From Beaufortia kweichowensis (taxonomy: Eukaryota; Chordata; Actinopteri; Cypriniformes; Gastromyzontidae): a DNA stretch of 64,000 nucleotides. The stretch covers positions 11,161,512 to 11,225,511 of the forward strand of contig CM032809.1 in assembly GCA_019155185.1 (NCBI GenBank). Direction: 5' to 3'. Positions 23,001 through 38,082 of this stretch are shown here, piece after piece (within the stretch, counting starts at the first letter, position 1; each line of letters opens with the position of its first letter). Below the pieces are notes generated by a model. That model had not been told where the DNA came from and searched no databases. It saw nothing but the letters and a program-made list of their open reading frames with translations. The position numbers were made by a program, and so were the translations under genes.

Positions 23001-23149
23001 TAGCAGACAACAATGGAAAAAAGGTTTTAGCAGGTCTATAATCAGCACTAAAAATTAAAAACCTCATGTATTTGTGGTATAAGTAAAGAATTCAATAACA
23101 CAGACATATGACAGTATTCTCCAACTGACTCCCATCAGACAGTCTGCTT

Positions 23150-23345
23150 GTGTTGTATCATAGTGTTGTAAATAGTAAGACAGCGAGTGCACTATAGATG
23201 AACACTCAAAACACAGTGCATTGTGGGTAAAACAACAGTAAATGAATGTAGTGAATGAGTTGTTTCCTCAGAATTCGGACAACACTATAAAATGGCGACA
23301 CCCTATATAGCTCACTACATAGGGGGTAGGGAGTGACACAGTCTC
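23150..23345. repeat. Fragment of a common fish repeat (CACTATATAGGG type)
   Basis: The combination gtgcactatagatgaacac, gtgcattgtgggtaa, aatggcgacaccctatatag and cactacatagggg is typical of a dispersed teleost repeat. It runs straight into the GA microsatellite. Confidence 0.5.
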
Positions 23346-26299
<2,954 letters not shown>

Positions 26300-26601
26300 A
26301 GAAATGTCAATGCGGGTTAATACTGTTGAGCCGCCGAGCGCCCCCTGCAGGACAGAGTTTGTATGTCTGTTTGGCTACAGTGACATATGCCGCCCAATAG
26401 GCAACGCGCAGACCTCTTATGTCGACTTTCTGCGGCAAGTACGGAGTTTAGATCCAGTGCTGCTCTTGTCTGATGCGGGAATAACGACGAGATCCGTTTG
26501 TGAATGTTAAACACATAGACGCCGACTTATAAGTTTAAAGATCATTGCGAGTAAATGGGATTCAACGTCTTCCGTACAGAATGTGAAGAATCCCTTAAAG
26601 G
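26300..26601 (+). promoter_or_regulatory. fndc5: Probable fndc5 promoter and 5' UTR
   Basis: This stretch just upstream of the signal-peptide exon is richer in CpG than its surroundings. It holds a CCAAT box at 26394-26398, and a second CCAAT lies at 26149-26153. No clear TATA box was seen. Two upstream ATGs lie in the presumed leader: at 26555 (a frame overlapping the coding start) and at 26581 (ATG directly followed by TGA). The transcription start is unknown. Confidence 0.5.
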
Positions 26602-26680
26602 ATGTGCGGAATTAAAGGCTCGTCCGCTGCGCCGTTATTCTTGCTTTTGGGGTTTATCTCCGTGTCCTCGGTTAACGCCG
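26602..26680 (+). CDS. fndc5: fndc5 coding exon 1 (signal peptide)
   Basis: This exon encodes 26 residues from MCGIKGSS to SSVNA and the first base of Asp27, ending at donor gtaagt. The hydrophobic core and the small residue before the predicted cleavage site are typical of a signal peptide. Homology does not fix the start, because this part diverges between species. It was chosen because it is the first ATG in the frame that splices correctly into exon 2. Confidence 0.88.
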
Positions 26681-29600
26681 GTAAGTTTGGGTGAATTTAT
26701 TCGTTTCGTCAAAAATGAAATGATCACCTATTGGCATTATTGCATTGAGCACTATTGGGCTTTTGCGCACCGAGACGAAAAAAGAAATCAAGGCATCTTG
26801 CACTGATTTTGTATGAATGGAGAGACAATGGCAATGGCTTTGTTTTTTATCTTCTGATAGTGTGCATCCTGAAATCCTTTCTGACACGTTCATAGAGACA
26901 GAGAACAGACAGGTTGCGGGTATCAGATGAATAAATGATGCGCTACTACCTGTTCAGCCCTCCATTGGGAAGCAGGAGACGCTCGTGGCTTTCCACTGTT
27001 CATTCAGACTGCATGTAAATTCTAATTGAATCTGTTAACAGAGATTAATAGAGATTATACTCACCCAGTCGCCAGACAGAAAGGCTGTTTGTCAAATTTG
27101 ACGTATATAGGGAATTTGTCTGGATGTGGAGGCAACACACATTATAGTACTGTAATGAGAATGCATCTGGTAAATGGGAAAAAAAGATAAATACAGATAA
27201 TAATGATCGATAACTTTGAATATATACAGCCTAAATGTATCCTCTCTGTTGCATTTGTTTTTCCTCATTCGTTTTAAATTATCAAATAAATATTATTTGT
27301 AAGTAATGTGATTTATTAGTAGTAGCCTATGTATTTTCATTTAGCCTGGATAAAACCAGAGCACATCACAGCATTTTTCACAAAATAATAGCTATTAGGA
27401 GATCTACAGAATTTAATGTATGGGTTCCCTAAGGAAGTCACCTGTGATTTTGTTGCATTACAGTTGTTTGGAGAACGGCAAGTCTTTTATTTTATTTCAG
27501 AATGAACCATTTGTCAATATTACTAAATAGAAAATATACAACAAAGCTCTTTTATAATAGAAGTTACAATGAAGCATTACATTTCCTATCCATTTTCCTG
27601 TCTAATTTCGATTTTGGAAACATCCCCATTATGATTAATGTTGAAAAAACACCATAACACGCAATGTATGATCTAGTGGCTGATAAACTTTTAAAGTGTA
27701 ACATTATGTTTAAAATAAATATCGACAGGATAACATCCATGCACTAATTCAGACCACTGAACTGATCTCACTCCGCTTTCTTTATCATGTGACCTAAAGA
27801 GAGAACAAAGCCAGTCCATACGTCCTTATTCTCAGACAGAGATTCAGGGCAGAGGAATATTAATGCAGAGAACAAGCGTCAATCCACACCAATGTGGCAA
27901 TGTTTAAAACAAGCTGTCTAATAAAGAGACAACAGAGAAAACAGGTGAATTAACATGGCAGAAAATAACCGATCAACTTATAGGCTGTTGTGTTTTGTTA
28001 TGACGCCAGTGATGAAAGGCAAACCGGCCCCCGCAATGTGCAGCGTAGAGTTCCTCGCTCCATGCTCTCAACGTTTGTTTCATCTGACAGTGCAAGCGCC
28101 TCATCAAAGCTACAGGAGGACATGGTGAATATTAAATGAGTTTGATGTTGGTGATCGGGGGCAATCAACCCTGTACACTCTGTATTAGAGCAAATTGATC
28201 AGTTTATTAATCTAAGCTTCTGTTTTGAACTCATTAAGATGCAAATCTCTTAGTTAGAGACATCAGGAGATGTGATCTTAGATATCTCAGCTCTTTCTCC
28301 TTGAGAGCAACAAGGTAAAGAGCAAATGGAGATTTAGATAGCGTCCTGCTTCTCTGATTTTTCTTTGGAGAAACAGTCCCAAACAGTCTCACATGTATTT
28401 TGTTTAGCAAAGAACGCAACAATTTCTCGAACTTTGCTCAGTCAAGCAATCAATCAAGCTCTACAGTCTTAATCCACATAAAAGTAGTACTGTAGGTTGA
28501 TTCTTTAATGAAACACAAATGAGAACTTTAAGACTCTTGAGATATAAAAAAGCAACATCGCAGCAAAAAAAACAAAAGATAAAACGTCTGGTAGGTCATC
28601 ACAGGGTGCAGACTCTCATTTCAAATGTTATTAGATGCTGGAGGGGTGATGTTTGCAGGTTCATGAGAGGCCATGGGTCTCTAGATTTTAATCTAAAGGG
28701 TTTAATATTCCTATAGTATAGAGGTCAACATTAGCTGGGCAACATCTTACAGGCAAACCTGCTTCATATTATGCCTGACATCATTGAATTTTTAATTAGA
28801 AACTTATAAGGAGACTTTCTAAATTATACTTTAAAAATTAAAGTGCTTCACAATGCCATGAAGAACCATTTTTGCCTGAATTGTTTCATGAAGAACCTTC
28901 ACATAAAGGTTCTTTGTAGTGGAAAATGCTTCTTTAGATTATAAAAAGGTAAAAAGGAAAATGGTGCTTTTAAGAATCTTTAACAGATTTGACAGAAATG
29001 GTTCCAATATGACATTTCTGATAAGAACCTTTTGAAGCACCTTTATTTTTGAGTGTACAGTAATATTATATTAAGTCAATAAACAGATCATTAAACATGC
29101 AGTCAGTGAAACATGCATCTATATCTTCAAAAAGTGGTATAAGATAAAACAATATTATTAACTTATGGGCAATTCCATGCAAATGTCAACTTTACCATGA
29201 AAAAATAGAGTAAAAATAAGTCGTTTTTTAAAGTTTTACTATACTGATAGCTTAGATGTGAATAATTAGTGATTTAAATACCCATGTCAGGTCTCTCTCT
29301 CTCAAAGTTTTTTAAGCAGTTTTTATTTTTAAATCATGATTTTTCCATGGTCAGGCAAGAGCTGCTTTCACAATTGTCACATGTTATAACAGTCCATATT
29401 CCATATATTTAATATAATTAAATATAATGGTAATAAATACATTCTCAGAGAATTCATATTTACAGTTTTTAATTAATAAAAACATCACATCCATAATGCT
29501 GGAATTGCCCATACTTGCAATGTGATATTGTAAACATGCAAATTAAACATTCTTCATTTCAAGTAAAAAATACGTTAAAAGCAAAAGACAACAAGGATAT

Positions 29601-32600
29601 TTATTGGGGTTGTTTTCACAGAACCCAAGCTATGCCCCTGGTTTACTACAGGCTCTCGACCAAAGTTTACCCCAATAAATATCCCCTCAAGGCTTCCTGC
29701 AGGACAGCGGTGCTAAGCCATATGTTTACGAGTCCTGCTATGTCCAGACAGAGGATTCATCTCATAGCCTGAGCTCTCTAAATCACAGCTGCAGGTCTTG
29801 GTAACAAGTGTCACCGGATGGCCCACCTGAGTGCACACGCTACATGGTCGTATCAAACTTTCCAGCCGGGGTTTTCAAAGCTTTGCTCATTGCAAGAGTG
29901 CAGCTTGAATTATTACTTCAAAAGTCTATACATTCAAAACACGTTTGTCTTTGTGGACAGACTAATACACTTTAGATTTGGCTTCTGGCTGCAGGCCAGG
30001 GAACTATAGAACATTCGCATGAGTCCCAGGAGGCCAGTCATTACCAACCAATGAAATCCAGACCAACTGGCGAGCGACCGGGAGATCTAAACCTCACTTG
30101 AGGTACCAATAATACATCAGACAAGTCACGGTGTTAACAGAATGTCTGACACCTTAGCTCTTCAGCGGTTACAAATATACTGAAGACAACTTGACCTTAT
30201 TCATATTGGATAAGTAATGTAAGTAATAAGAACAGGCAGCCGGTGTGACCATGGTCTTGAAGAATTTTGAAAAGTATTCTGACAAAAGCAAATTATAAAG
30301 CACATGTTTTGAATGGGGAACAAATTACTTTTTTATTTTAGATATTTGATTTTTGTACACATTTTTCAAAACAACATTAAACATTTTTAAATTATTCGTT
30401 TTTTGTTATAAAATTGGTCAAATATTTATGATTAAATATTTGGTCAAATATTTATTTTTCTTAAGTTATAGACCTTTCCATCAGTATATAATTTATTATG
30501 ATTAGATTTTCAACAATGAAATATTAAAGTAAACAGTAAAATAACCTAAGTGTTCCACCTGTGGAATGATGACAGTTAAAATGTTAAGAAACCAAAATTA
30601 AGGTACATTTGATGTCAGGTTTAAGTGTTAGTCATAAATATTTTATTTAATTGTGATTTTAGCGATACCAATCTTTCCTCATTCAAGTAGATAAAATAGC
30701 TGGAGGTGTTGCAAACATGCCGATGCATTAGCCCGACTTCTTTAAAAGGACCCAAGTCTAACTATTAGCTCAGTATAAACACATTATTGGCTGTTTTATC
30801 CATAGATATATACACCTAGACGCCCCTTCAGAGAATTCAGGTAGTCATGTTTCTAGTTTTCTGAATGCATGCTACAATGCCCTATATAAATTGTATAAAG
30901 TTTAAATGTTACAAAGACAACCGTCCTAGAGGAAGACATATAGTGTTTTCAAGAACGCTTGCTTTTCTGTCCCCTTTAAATGCATTATTTCCCCATCTGC
31001 AGGGTGTGAATTTGTTATATTGTGATAGATGACTTTAAGCAGACAAGCATTTCGCTTCGTAGTCAACAAACATTACCTACTATTAGATCTTCTCGGATTT
31101 ACGGGACGGCACGTTATCATTCTGACACACAGCTGAAGTCGTCTCTGCAGAACATTTTCATCCCCACATCCATGATCAGAATGCCCAGCGGCTGTGTGGC
31201 AGATGGCAGTGTGTACTCTAGGCTGTACCAGGCCGTTTTCTTTGTTTGATGACCATCAGAGACAAAGAGGCGGGTTCAGATAACAATTTAAGAGTTCCCA
31301 CACAGTAAATAAAAGTAAAGAGCAGTGGAAATATTGATTTAGTGCACAGACGAAGCTGTACTTCCACCAGCCGAAACACATTGTCCTTTTCTGCATTAGA
31401 AAAAGAGATAGCAAAGAGTGAACAAACTGCTCTGGGTGGATCTTAATCTAATCATTTCACACATACGTAAGAATGTCTGTACAAAATGTCACTTGCTAGG
31501 ACAATTTTCTACTAGTTATTAATCACTCTTTTAAAGACTTCCTAACAGTAAGCATTGAACATCGGTGCCTAACTAGTGCTGCTCTGTATGTGGATGTGTC
31601 CAATTACTTTAGAGATTTATGATTTTCAACTGGCGAATGATAAAACCAACCAAAAAACCCATACTGGTGGCGAGTAAAACCGCTCACATTTTCCTCAGAA
31701 TGTGCTTGTAGGTTTGATGTTCCTGAACATGAATTAGGAGCTTAATATGTCACATCACCATCTGTCTTCTTTTGTCGTCCACAGACAGTTTATCCGCTCC
31801 TCTCAATGTGACCATCAAAGCACTAGAGGGGAACTCGGCGATAGTCACATGGGAGATTCTGGAAGGCGACCCAGTCATTGGGTTTGCAATCACTCAGCAG
31901 GTATTGAACCAGTTTATGGTCCATTCAGAGTCCTTACATGTGCAAAACACAAGAAAATCACCTCACAATTCACGTTTAATGTGGCAGTAACGTGGAGGAA
32001 CGCTTGCGTGAGCGATCTGGATATGTCGGCCGTAGAGTGGTCTGCTTTCTCAGGGACAGTATGTGCTGTTGATATTTTAGGTGGCCTGCAGCTTTCTGTA
32101 AATGTTTTATGCATGCATACATTAGTGTGTGCGTGGATGTGAGGAAAGCAGTCAGTAATAAGTACTGCAGTGACCATCTGCCAGAGCACAAAGCCATTAC
32201 AGCTCGTCACCAAACCAAACAAGACAGAGTGTCAGCAGTGTGCACGAGTATGTGTGTTTTACCTGTTTATCTCCTCACTGAATGTTATACACCACTGGTC
32301 ACATTTATTTCTGCACTGGAAAAAAATATAAGTGCTTTTCTGTATTGCAGTACACTGTAGTGTCTCATGGCTTTATTTAATAAGATTCACAAAATGTTTT
32401 AGTACATCCTAGCACATCTAATTATTAGATATGTTTGATAAACTACAGTATTATGCAGCATAACATTAACCTAAATGTAACTAGCTTGAACCTTATGCAT
32501 TTTATTGTTGACAAAAATGATTTTTTTATTAAAACATTTATGGGAAGTTAATAAAAACCTGGCTGACTTTTATTTTAAAAAGTTTTTAATTTTAATAAGA

Positions 32601-35600
32601 TTTTAATAAGCATATTTTAGGTCATCTCTAATAGCCTACAGGGTTTTTTGATAGTTTTTTTATGTTTATTGTTTTATTACTTTATATTAAGTTTTTGTCT
32701 CCTAATATTTGTAAGTCGCTTTGGATAAAAGCGTCAGCTAAATGCCTAAATCTAAATGTAAATGTAGATTTACAATTATTTATTTGTGATATTTAATGTG
32801 CACTGGTAGAAAATCACATTGTCCTAAATGTTGTAAAATGCTTATGGCTCATATAATATTTAGTTTGACCTCCTGAGGTTTACATTCAAATATATATATA
32901 TTTAAAAAATATACTTATTTCATAATATTTATTTTAGGTCCGGTTTTATACCCTATTAAAATGTTTCCTGTTGGGGCATTACCTATTAAAATCAGCATTA
33001 AAAGATAAATAAAGCCTTTTTTTTACTTTCACAGTGGACCCTAGTCAGGGCAGATCCCATATTTAATTGTTCATTCATGCAAATTTATGTGAGGGACAGA
33101 CATGTATTCAGTTTATATAGTCTGCATTGTTTTCACCTTAAACTGCCAATTGTTCAGATAAAACTGAAAATAAATCTTGCGTACGGTAATGCTCTTGTTG
33201 TGAAAATTGGACGTACAGTAACAGATTTTAATGTCATTTTAACTTGACTGTATATTTAACTGCAGATTCTTCACAAAGTATAATGTATGTTTTTGGTTTT
33301 GTTTATTACAGAAAAAGGATGTTCGTATGCTAAGATTCATTCAGGAAGTGAACACCACCACACGCTCATGTGCACTGTGGGATTTGGAGGAAGACACGGA
33401 GTATATTGTCCATGTGCAGTCTATTAGCATGAGTGGAACCAGTCCTCCCAGTGACCCTGTTCTGTTCCGCACACCCAAAGAGTCTGAAAAACTGGCCTCC
33501 AAAAGCCCAGGTATGCTAGATCGAACAAACAATGACTAAAATATAATATATTTTATATGGACACATACAAGGGCAATACTATGAGATCTGGAATGGTACA
33601 GTACGAGACACATCCAGCTCTATTCTGATGATACATGGTTGATTTTGATCTTCTATATCGATTCTAAAACGAAAAAGAGCTTGTGTACATCGCATGTTCG
33701 GTTATATCGCTATGCTCCATCGTTTGATGAATCGCTACTGCCGTGATCAGTACAAAATCTACCCAGATGTTCAGAATACAGATTGCTGCCTGGTTTCCAC
33801 ACCAGACAAGTAATGATAACAATCTATAGCAAAGCTCATTTGCATGGAAAAGAGGCAGTTTGCACTGAAAGAATGACAATGGCTTCATTTAAATACATCT
33901 GGTGCGGTGTACATCAGTACAGATACAGCCTGGTTAAACTGGATTGCGGACGATCAGAAATACAGTATGTTAACGTTTGGTGAATTGACCTCATTGGCTT
34001 GGTATGTCCCATTATCATATATATTTATTTACAGAAATTAAATAGTGATATACTAAATACACATTTATGTTTCAAACGTATGAGATTTCTGCGACTGATG
34101 ACTAATGGTCAGATAACTTCCGCAGCATCAGTGGAGGAAGAAAAAAACAGCAGGATGGCAGTTATACAACCGCTCTAAAAACGACGCTGTGTCATAATTC
34201 AGAGAGTAAAGTGCTCACTTTTGTGTGCTTTCCTATTAAATTCACTGTTACTAAGGTGCTTGTGTTATCTGGAACAACCCACAATACAGTCAATTCGATG
34301 TTTTTAAGCCATTTTTCATGAACAAACATGGAAGGAAGGTTTATGTTTCAGGAGCTCTTGCCGTTTTATGCATGAGCGTCAGTTCTCGGGTGCTGTTGAC
34401 ATTTGGTGTCAAGCCGTCAGTGATGCAGTTTAGAGTCAAGGCCGACGCCACACTGTGGTTTGACTGAGCTGTAACCTCAAACATCAGAGAAATGTCAAAG
34501 CATTCAGTAAACGGTTGAGCTTTTGTCTTACACAACTGGGTTTTGGAAACTGTGTTTTACATTTGAATGTTAAAGAACAAGCCAGGGTGTTCTTTCATAA
34601 AACAAGTATCTTGATGCATCAAAAATATTAATCAAGCTCAATTAGCAATGGAGCGATATGCAATATATTACAAACCGGTTAGTTTCAGTCCTTGTTTCCG
34701 ATTGGTCGATAGTTGTGTTTTATTTATGATAAAGCACAGCTGTGATCGCTTCACACAACGATTCTGTGAATCACTGCACAGCACCCTTAACAACATAAAC
34801 ATATATCACAGTCACTTAGGGATTCATTTTTTCAGCCAAATAAAGACTTTTAGTGATTTTTCTTCATGAAAGTTGAATTGATAACATATTTTTAGGCTTT
34901 AATATTTATATTGTGTGGTAACCGTTTCACAAAGCAAAAACAAACCAAATACCAAATCAAGCAATTTTTCTCATGCATTCAGAAATGTGCTTAAAGGGAT
35001 AGTTCACCCAAAATAAAAATGATGTCATAATTTTTGTTCACCCTTATGTCATTCAAACCCTGTATGTGATTCTTTCTTTTGCGGAACACAGAAGAAGATA
35101 TTTTTCAAAACGCTGGTTATCGGCACCCATTGACTTCCATTGTATCTTGTGTCCATACTATGAAAGTGAATGGGTGCAGGTAACAAGCGTTTTGCAAATT
35201 ATCTTCTTCTGTGTTGTGCTGAAGCAAGAAAGTCATACAGGTTTCACATGACATGAGGGGGAATAAATAATAAAATCATTTTTATTTTTGGGTGAATTAT
35301 CCCTTTAAGCCCAGCAGAGAGAGTTACGGACGGCTGAGTTTTAGCTGACGCTGCGTGTCAGTTAGATAACAGGACATTTACGAAAAAACAGTTTAATCAT
35401 CAGGCATTAGTGCTCACGTTACACTGTAATTAATCACCTTTACACTTCACTAAAGACCAGATCGGCTAATGAACACAGACAGTTAATCTGTCTCTCTCTG
35501 GTCTTCTTTTCTCCATCGCTTCAGGGTGGCTTCATGTTGTTTTTCTTACTGGATTTGTGATGTGCATTAATGTCGATGGCGTGGTAAAAAACGGGCCAAC

Positions 35601-38082
35601 TTTTCTTTAGTGCTTGAAAGTCTGTGACGTACAATAATGTTTCGGTTTTCCTGAAGGGTATTGATGTTTTTTTAAGAGCGGAGAGGAGCTCAAAGAGACG
35701 AGCGTTACGCTCTTACGAGTTCTTACGATCTTTATAAAGGCTCCGCTGCTTCAGTTTTCTGTCCGTGCACACACACCAGACATCTACACACTGTTTTATG
35801 TAGTTAACAAGGCCTTAATTACTAGATGCTTTAATTCTGCTGCCAAGAAAGTGACCCCTGAGGTCTTCTCCTCAAACCTGTGGTGCTCCTCAGAGATAGA
35901 GACTGTAATCATGCTTCTGGGGGTTTCTGGCCAACGACTCCCATCACAAGAAACTGACTAAAATTAGGAGTCTTGGCTGAAGGCAGCGAGTTATTAATCA
36001 TGATTTTTGTGACAATGACTACGACGGTCTGGTCAAATCTCAGCTAAAAAAAAAACAATTTGCTTTGGGCTTCGGTTTAAAGACTCTTGAGACTAATTTG
36101 TGGTCATGATTAATTAAATGTTGTGCTTTGATAGCTGCAGAAATATAAGTGCCGTTTTGTTTTTAATATGTAGGAGAGTGAACTCAAGCTTGTTTGACTC
36201 TGCTTCAAACAGATGAAGTGACCATGGAGGAGGTTGGCCAGGCCGCCCAGCTGAGGGCTGGAGAGATCATTATCATTGTGGTCGTTCTTGTCATGTGGGC
36301 AGGTAAGAATATATAAGGATCAATAGACTAAAGGTTTTGACTTTGCCAAATAGGATAAGAGGGAAATGTTTCTCCTAAACTTCATTTTCACAGTTAAATT
36401 GTACATGGCCAGACAGTGATTCATTTTTATAAATAATAAAAATATAGCTGTCTGAAATTCTGTGAGGCTGGATACTGTATACCATGAGATTAGCTTAAAG
36501 GAATAATTCACCCAAAAATTGGACTCCATTGACTTTCCATTGTAGGAATGAAAAGTACTATGGGTCAATTTGGGTGAACTATTCCTTTAACCTGTTAACT
36601 GTCACCTTTATCTATTCCCTATCCCCATGTTATTTTCCTATTCACTTTAATATTTCATAGTTGAATTTTAATCTAATCACGACAAACTATATATTGATGG
36701 ATATTAATAAGACTCAAGATTGAAATATTTGACTTTCATAACAATAAACATAAACAAAAAAAAAAAAAAAATTTTTTTGTACTGTAATTTATACAAAACC
36801 TAAAATGATTTTTTAAAGATTAAAAAATTGTTAGAAAAAATATCTAATATCTAAAAATGGAAAAAATTATAGTTCACATAGTGCATTGTCATGTATATAC
36901 TCTGCTGTGACAGTTTATCAGGTTAAATGTGTGATATGAATAAACAGTGCTCAAAAATGGCCGCTTGGACCTAGAAACAGTATTCCTTTCTAAATAAGTT
37001 TTTTCCAAAATCTGGTTGATAGAAATGTTGTTCCAGGACCGACAAGAATGTTCAACCAGAAATACGTACTGGGCAAAATCAATAACAACAAAATTAAAAC
37101 CAAACAAGTCAATATTGGTTACAGATTCAGTGGTACATTTTTAATACCAAAAACAATTTACTGCATTTGCAACCCAAAAGACTAATTTTAAGATGTGTTG
37201 ACATGATTTAGAATTTTAGTCAGGCATAAAAGCTCAAAACATCACCAGTATCAGTATTGCTTTTTAATGTCATTGAACCCTCTCGTTTTGATGTCACCGT
37301 TCTGATTTATGTCACTCGAACAAAGAGATGTTTCAGACCAGCTGATATCTCCATAACAAATAACATTATTAAATCATTAACAAAGATTATATAATGCCTA
37401 GTCAACATGAAATCAAACATGACCTAATTCACATTCTTAACACAAGTTTCAGGACACAATTCATCATTAGAACAAAATTGTCTTCGTAATCTTTCATCAA
37501 AATTAATAACTCGCTTCGCCTCTGAAATGACTTTCCTCCTCAATCTAATAAATTCCCAATGGATAAAATCAATCTCCATCAAAATGTTTCTCTCATCAGC
37601 TACGCTCAGAATTATGCCACGCTACAGAAGATAAACACTTATGAATGCTGTTTCATCATAACACATCAGCATATTTAAAACATTAATTAAAGTTTCAGGA
37701 CATAAATTTACTAGCTGATGATCTGTTATGTAATGCAGAATAAACATATTGGATTTACTAGCGAATACACCATCAAACATTTCTCAAACTAAAGGCCATC
37801 TCATCATACCGCTGTAGGACAGCTAAAATTAGCTTTTTTTAGGGCACCAAACAGGACGTGATCCATCACTATGTTTTTTCTTTTATCGACAACGACCCAT
37901 CCATCACTACATCTTTTCAACGTTCTGATCTCTCTCACGCAGGTGTGATAGCTCTCTTCTGCCGCCAGTATGACATCATCAAAGACAACGAGCCCAACAA
38001 TAACAAGGACAAAGCCAAGAACTCATCAGAGTGCAGTACCCCAGAGCACCCTACAGGGGGACTACTGCGCAGCAAGGTCTAA
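26602..38082 (+). CDS. fndc5: fndc5, fibronectin type III domain-containing protein 5 (irisin precursor), complete, 5 coding exons
   Basis: Coding exons are 26602-26680, 31785-31900, 33312-33510, 36213-36302 and 37943-38082 (624 nt, 207 aa, close to the 212 aa of human FNDC5). All introns are GT-AG and the phases join. The order is a signal peptide (about 1-26, hydrophobic core LFLLLGFISV), one fibronectin type III domain (about 30-120), a short linker, a single transmembrane helix (about 149-168, IIIIVVVLVMWAG) and a cytoplasmic tail ending in LLRSKV. Two N-glycosylation sequons, N34-V-T and N79-T-T, match the two known in human FNDC5. Exon 3 is almost identical to the mammalian irisin core (RMLRFIQEVNTTTRS). 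In mammals the ectodomain is shed as the myokine irisin; a hormone role in this fish is inference. The start is the ATG that opens the signal peptide, with A at -3. Paralogue a or b is not assignable. Confidence 0.96.
28829..29055. mobile_element. TA-flanked MITE, family 1 copy 2
   Basis: It shares with 497-702 the parts aagaacc, cataaaggttct, ctttagattataaaaag, aagaaccttttgaagcacct and the end TTTTTGAGTG-TA. The left end is decayed (cttTAAAAATT). It lies in fndc5 intron 1. Confidence 0.75.
29165..29512. mobile_element. Inverted-repeat element (ATGGGCAATTCCA), copy 1
   Basis: The left end ATGGGCAATTCCATGCAAATGT and right end TGGAATTGCCCAT are inverted copies of 13 bp. A shorter relative lies at 47172-47293. 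Confidence 0.75.
31785..31900 (+). CDS. fndc5: fndc5 coding exon 2 (FNIII, first half)
   Basis: The acceptor is ccacag and the donor gtattg. The exon encodes DSLSAPLNVTIKA through to GFAITQQ, the start of the FNIII domain, including the first N-glycosylation sequon and the WEILEGD strand. It matches human FNDC5 DSPSAPVNVT...GFAISQQ. Confidence 0.96.
31901..33311 (+). other. fndc5: fndc5 intron 2
   Basis: This 1.4-kb intron contains a SINE tail fragment at 32704-32745. Otherwise it is AT-rich with no coding signal recognised. Confidence 0.8.
32704..32745 (+). repeat. SINE tail fragment
   Basis: taagtcgctttggataaaag cgtcagctaaatgc is the conserved 3' tail of cyprinid tRNA-SINEs, without its tRNA head. 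It is found in fndc5 intron 2. Confidence 0.75.
33312..33510 (+). CDS. fndc5: fndc5 coding exon 3 (FNIII, second half)
   Basis: The acceptor is ttacag and the donor gtatgc. The exon encodes KKDVRMLRFIQEVNTTTRS...ALWDLEEDTEYIVHVQS...PVLFRTP and the ectodomain linker. It is the most conserved exon of the gene and holds the irisin dimer core and the second sequon. Confidence 0.97.
33511..36212 (+). other. fndc5: fndc5 intron 3
   Basis: This 2.7-kb intron contains an inverted-repeat element at 34991-35308. The stretch 35310-36000 is less repetitive. No exon was recognised. Confidence 0.8.
34991..35308. mobile_element. Angel-like inverted-repeat element, near full length
   Basis: The ends are TTAAAGGGATAGTTCACCCA and TGGGTGAATTATCCCTTTAA-like. 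Both arms carry the typical inner parts (tcattcaaaccctgtatgtg, cttctgtgttgtgctgaagc, aaagtcatacaggtttcaca). It lies in fndc5 intron 3. Confidence 0.85.
36213..36302 (+). CDS. fndc5: fndc5 coding exon 4 (linker and transmembrane helix)
   Basis: The acceptor is aaacag and the donor gtaaga. The exon encodes DEVTMEEVGQAAQLRAGE followed by a run of Ile/Val/Leu ending MWA, the start of the membrane anchor. The shedding site in mammals lies just before this segment. Confidence 0.95.
36495..36590. mobile_element. Hairpin MITE (Angel-like), copy 2
   Basis: This 96-bp close relative of 3618-3728 has the same internal deletion and the same fold-back middle (gactttccattgtagg). It lies in fndc5 intron 4. 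Confidence 0.85.
36591..36930. repeat. Dispersed repeat family B, copy 2
   Basis: Matches 4916-5192 in the same order. It contains an added A/T run at 36757-36778 and directly follows a hairpin MITE. Confidence 0.7.
37943..38082 (+). CDS. fndc5: fndc5 coding exon 5 (end of TM helix and cytoplasmic tail)
   Basis: The acceptor is cacgcag. The exon encodes GVIALFCRQYDIIKDNEPNN, a Lys/Asn-rich tail and GGLLRSKV followed by TAA. The tail is nearly the same as in mammals, where the last residue is Ile. The stop overlaps a potential donor (AAG|GTCTAA). Confidence 0.95.

Larger units (their letters stand above)
26681..31784 (+). other. fndc5: fndc5 intron 1
   Basis: This 5.1-kb intron is phase 1 and mostly AT-rich. 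It holds a TA-flanked MITE (28829-29055), a second inverted-repeat element (29165-29512) and a relatively GC-balanced stretch around 29590-30130 with a 16-bp perfect inverted repeat. No exon was recognised in it. Confidence 0.8.
36303..37942 (+). other. fndc5: fndc5 intron 4
   Basis: This 1.6-kb intron holds a 96-bp hairpin MITE (36495-36590). Directly after it comes a dispersed repeat (36591-36930) that is also present at 4916-5192. The remainder is AT-rich and looks repeat-derived. Confidence 0.8.

Noticed and set aside
26555..26806. 83-codon plus-strand frame starting at 26555 as the fndc5 N-terminus
   Set aside because: It is in the wrong frame for the exon 1 donor and for FNIII exon 2. 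The frame from 26602 gives a proper signal peptide and joins in phase. The 26555 ATG is kept only as a possible upstream ORF.
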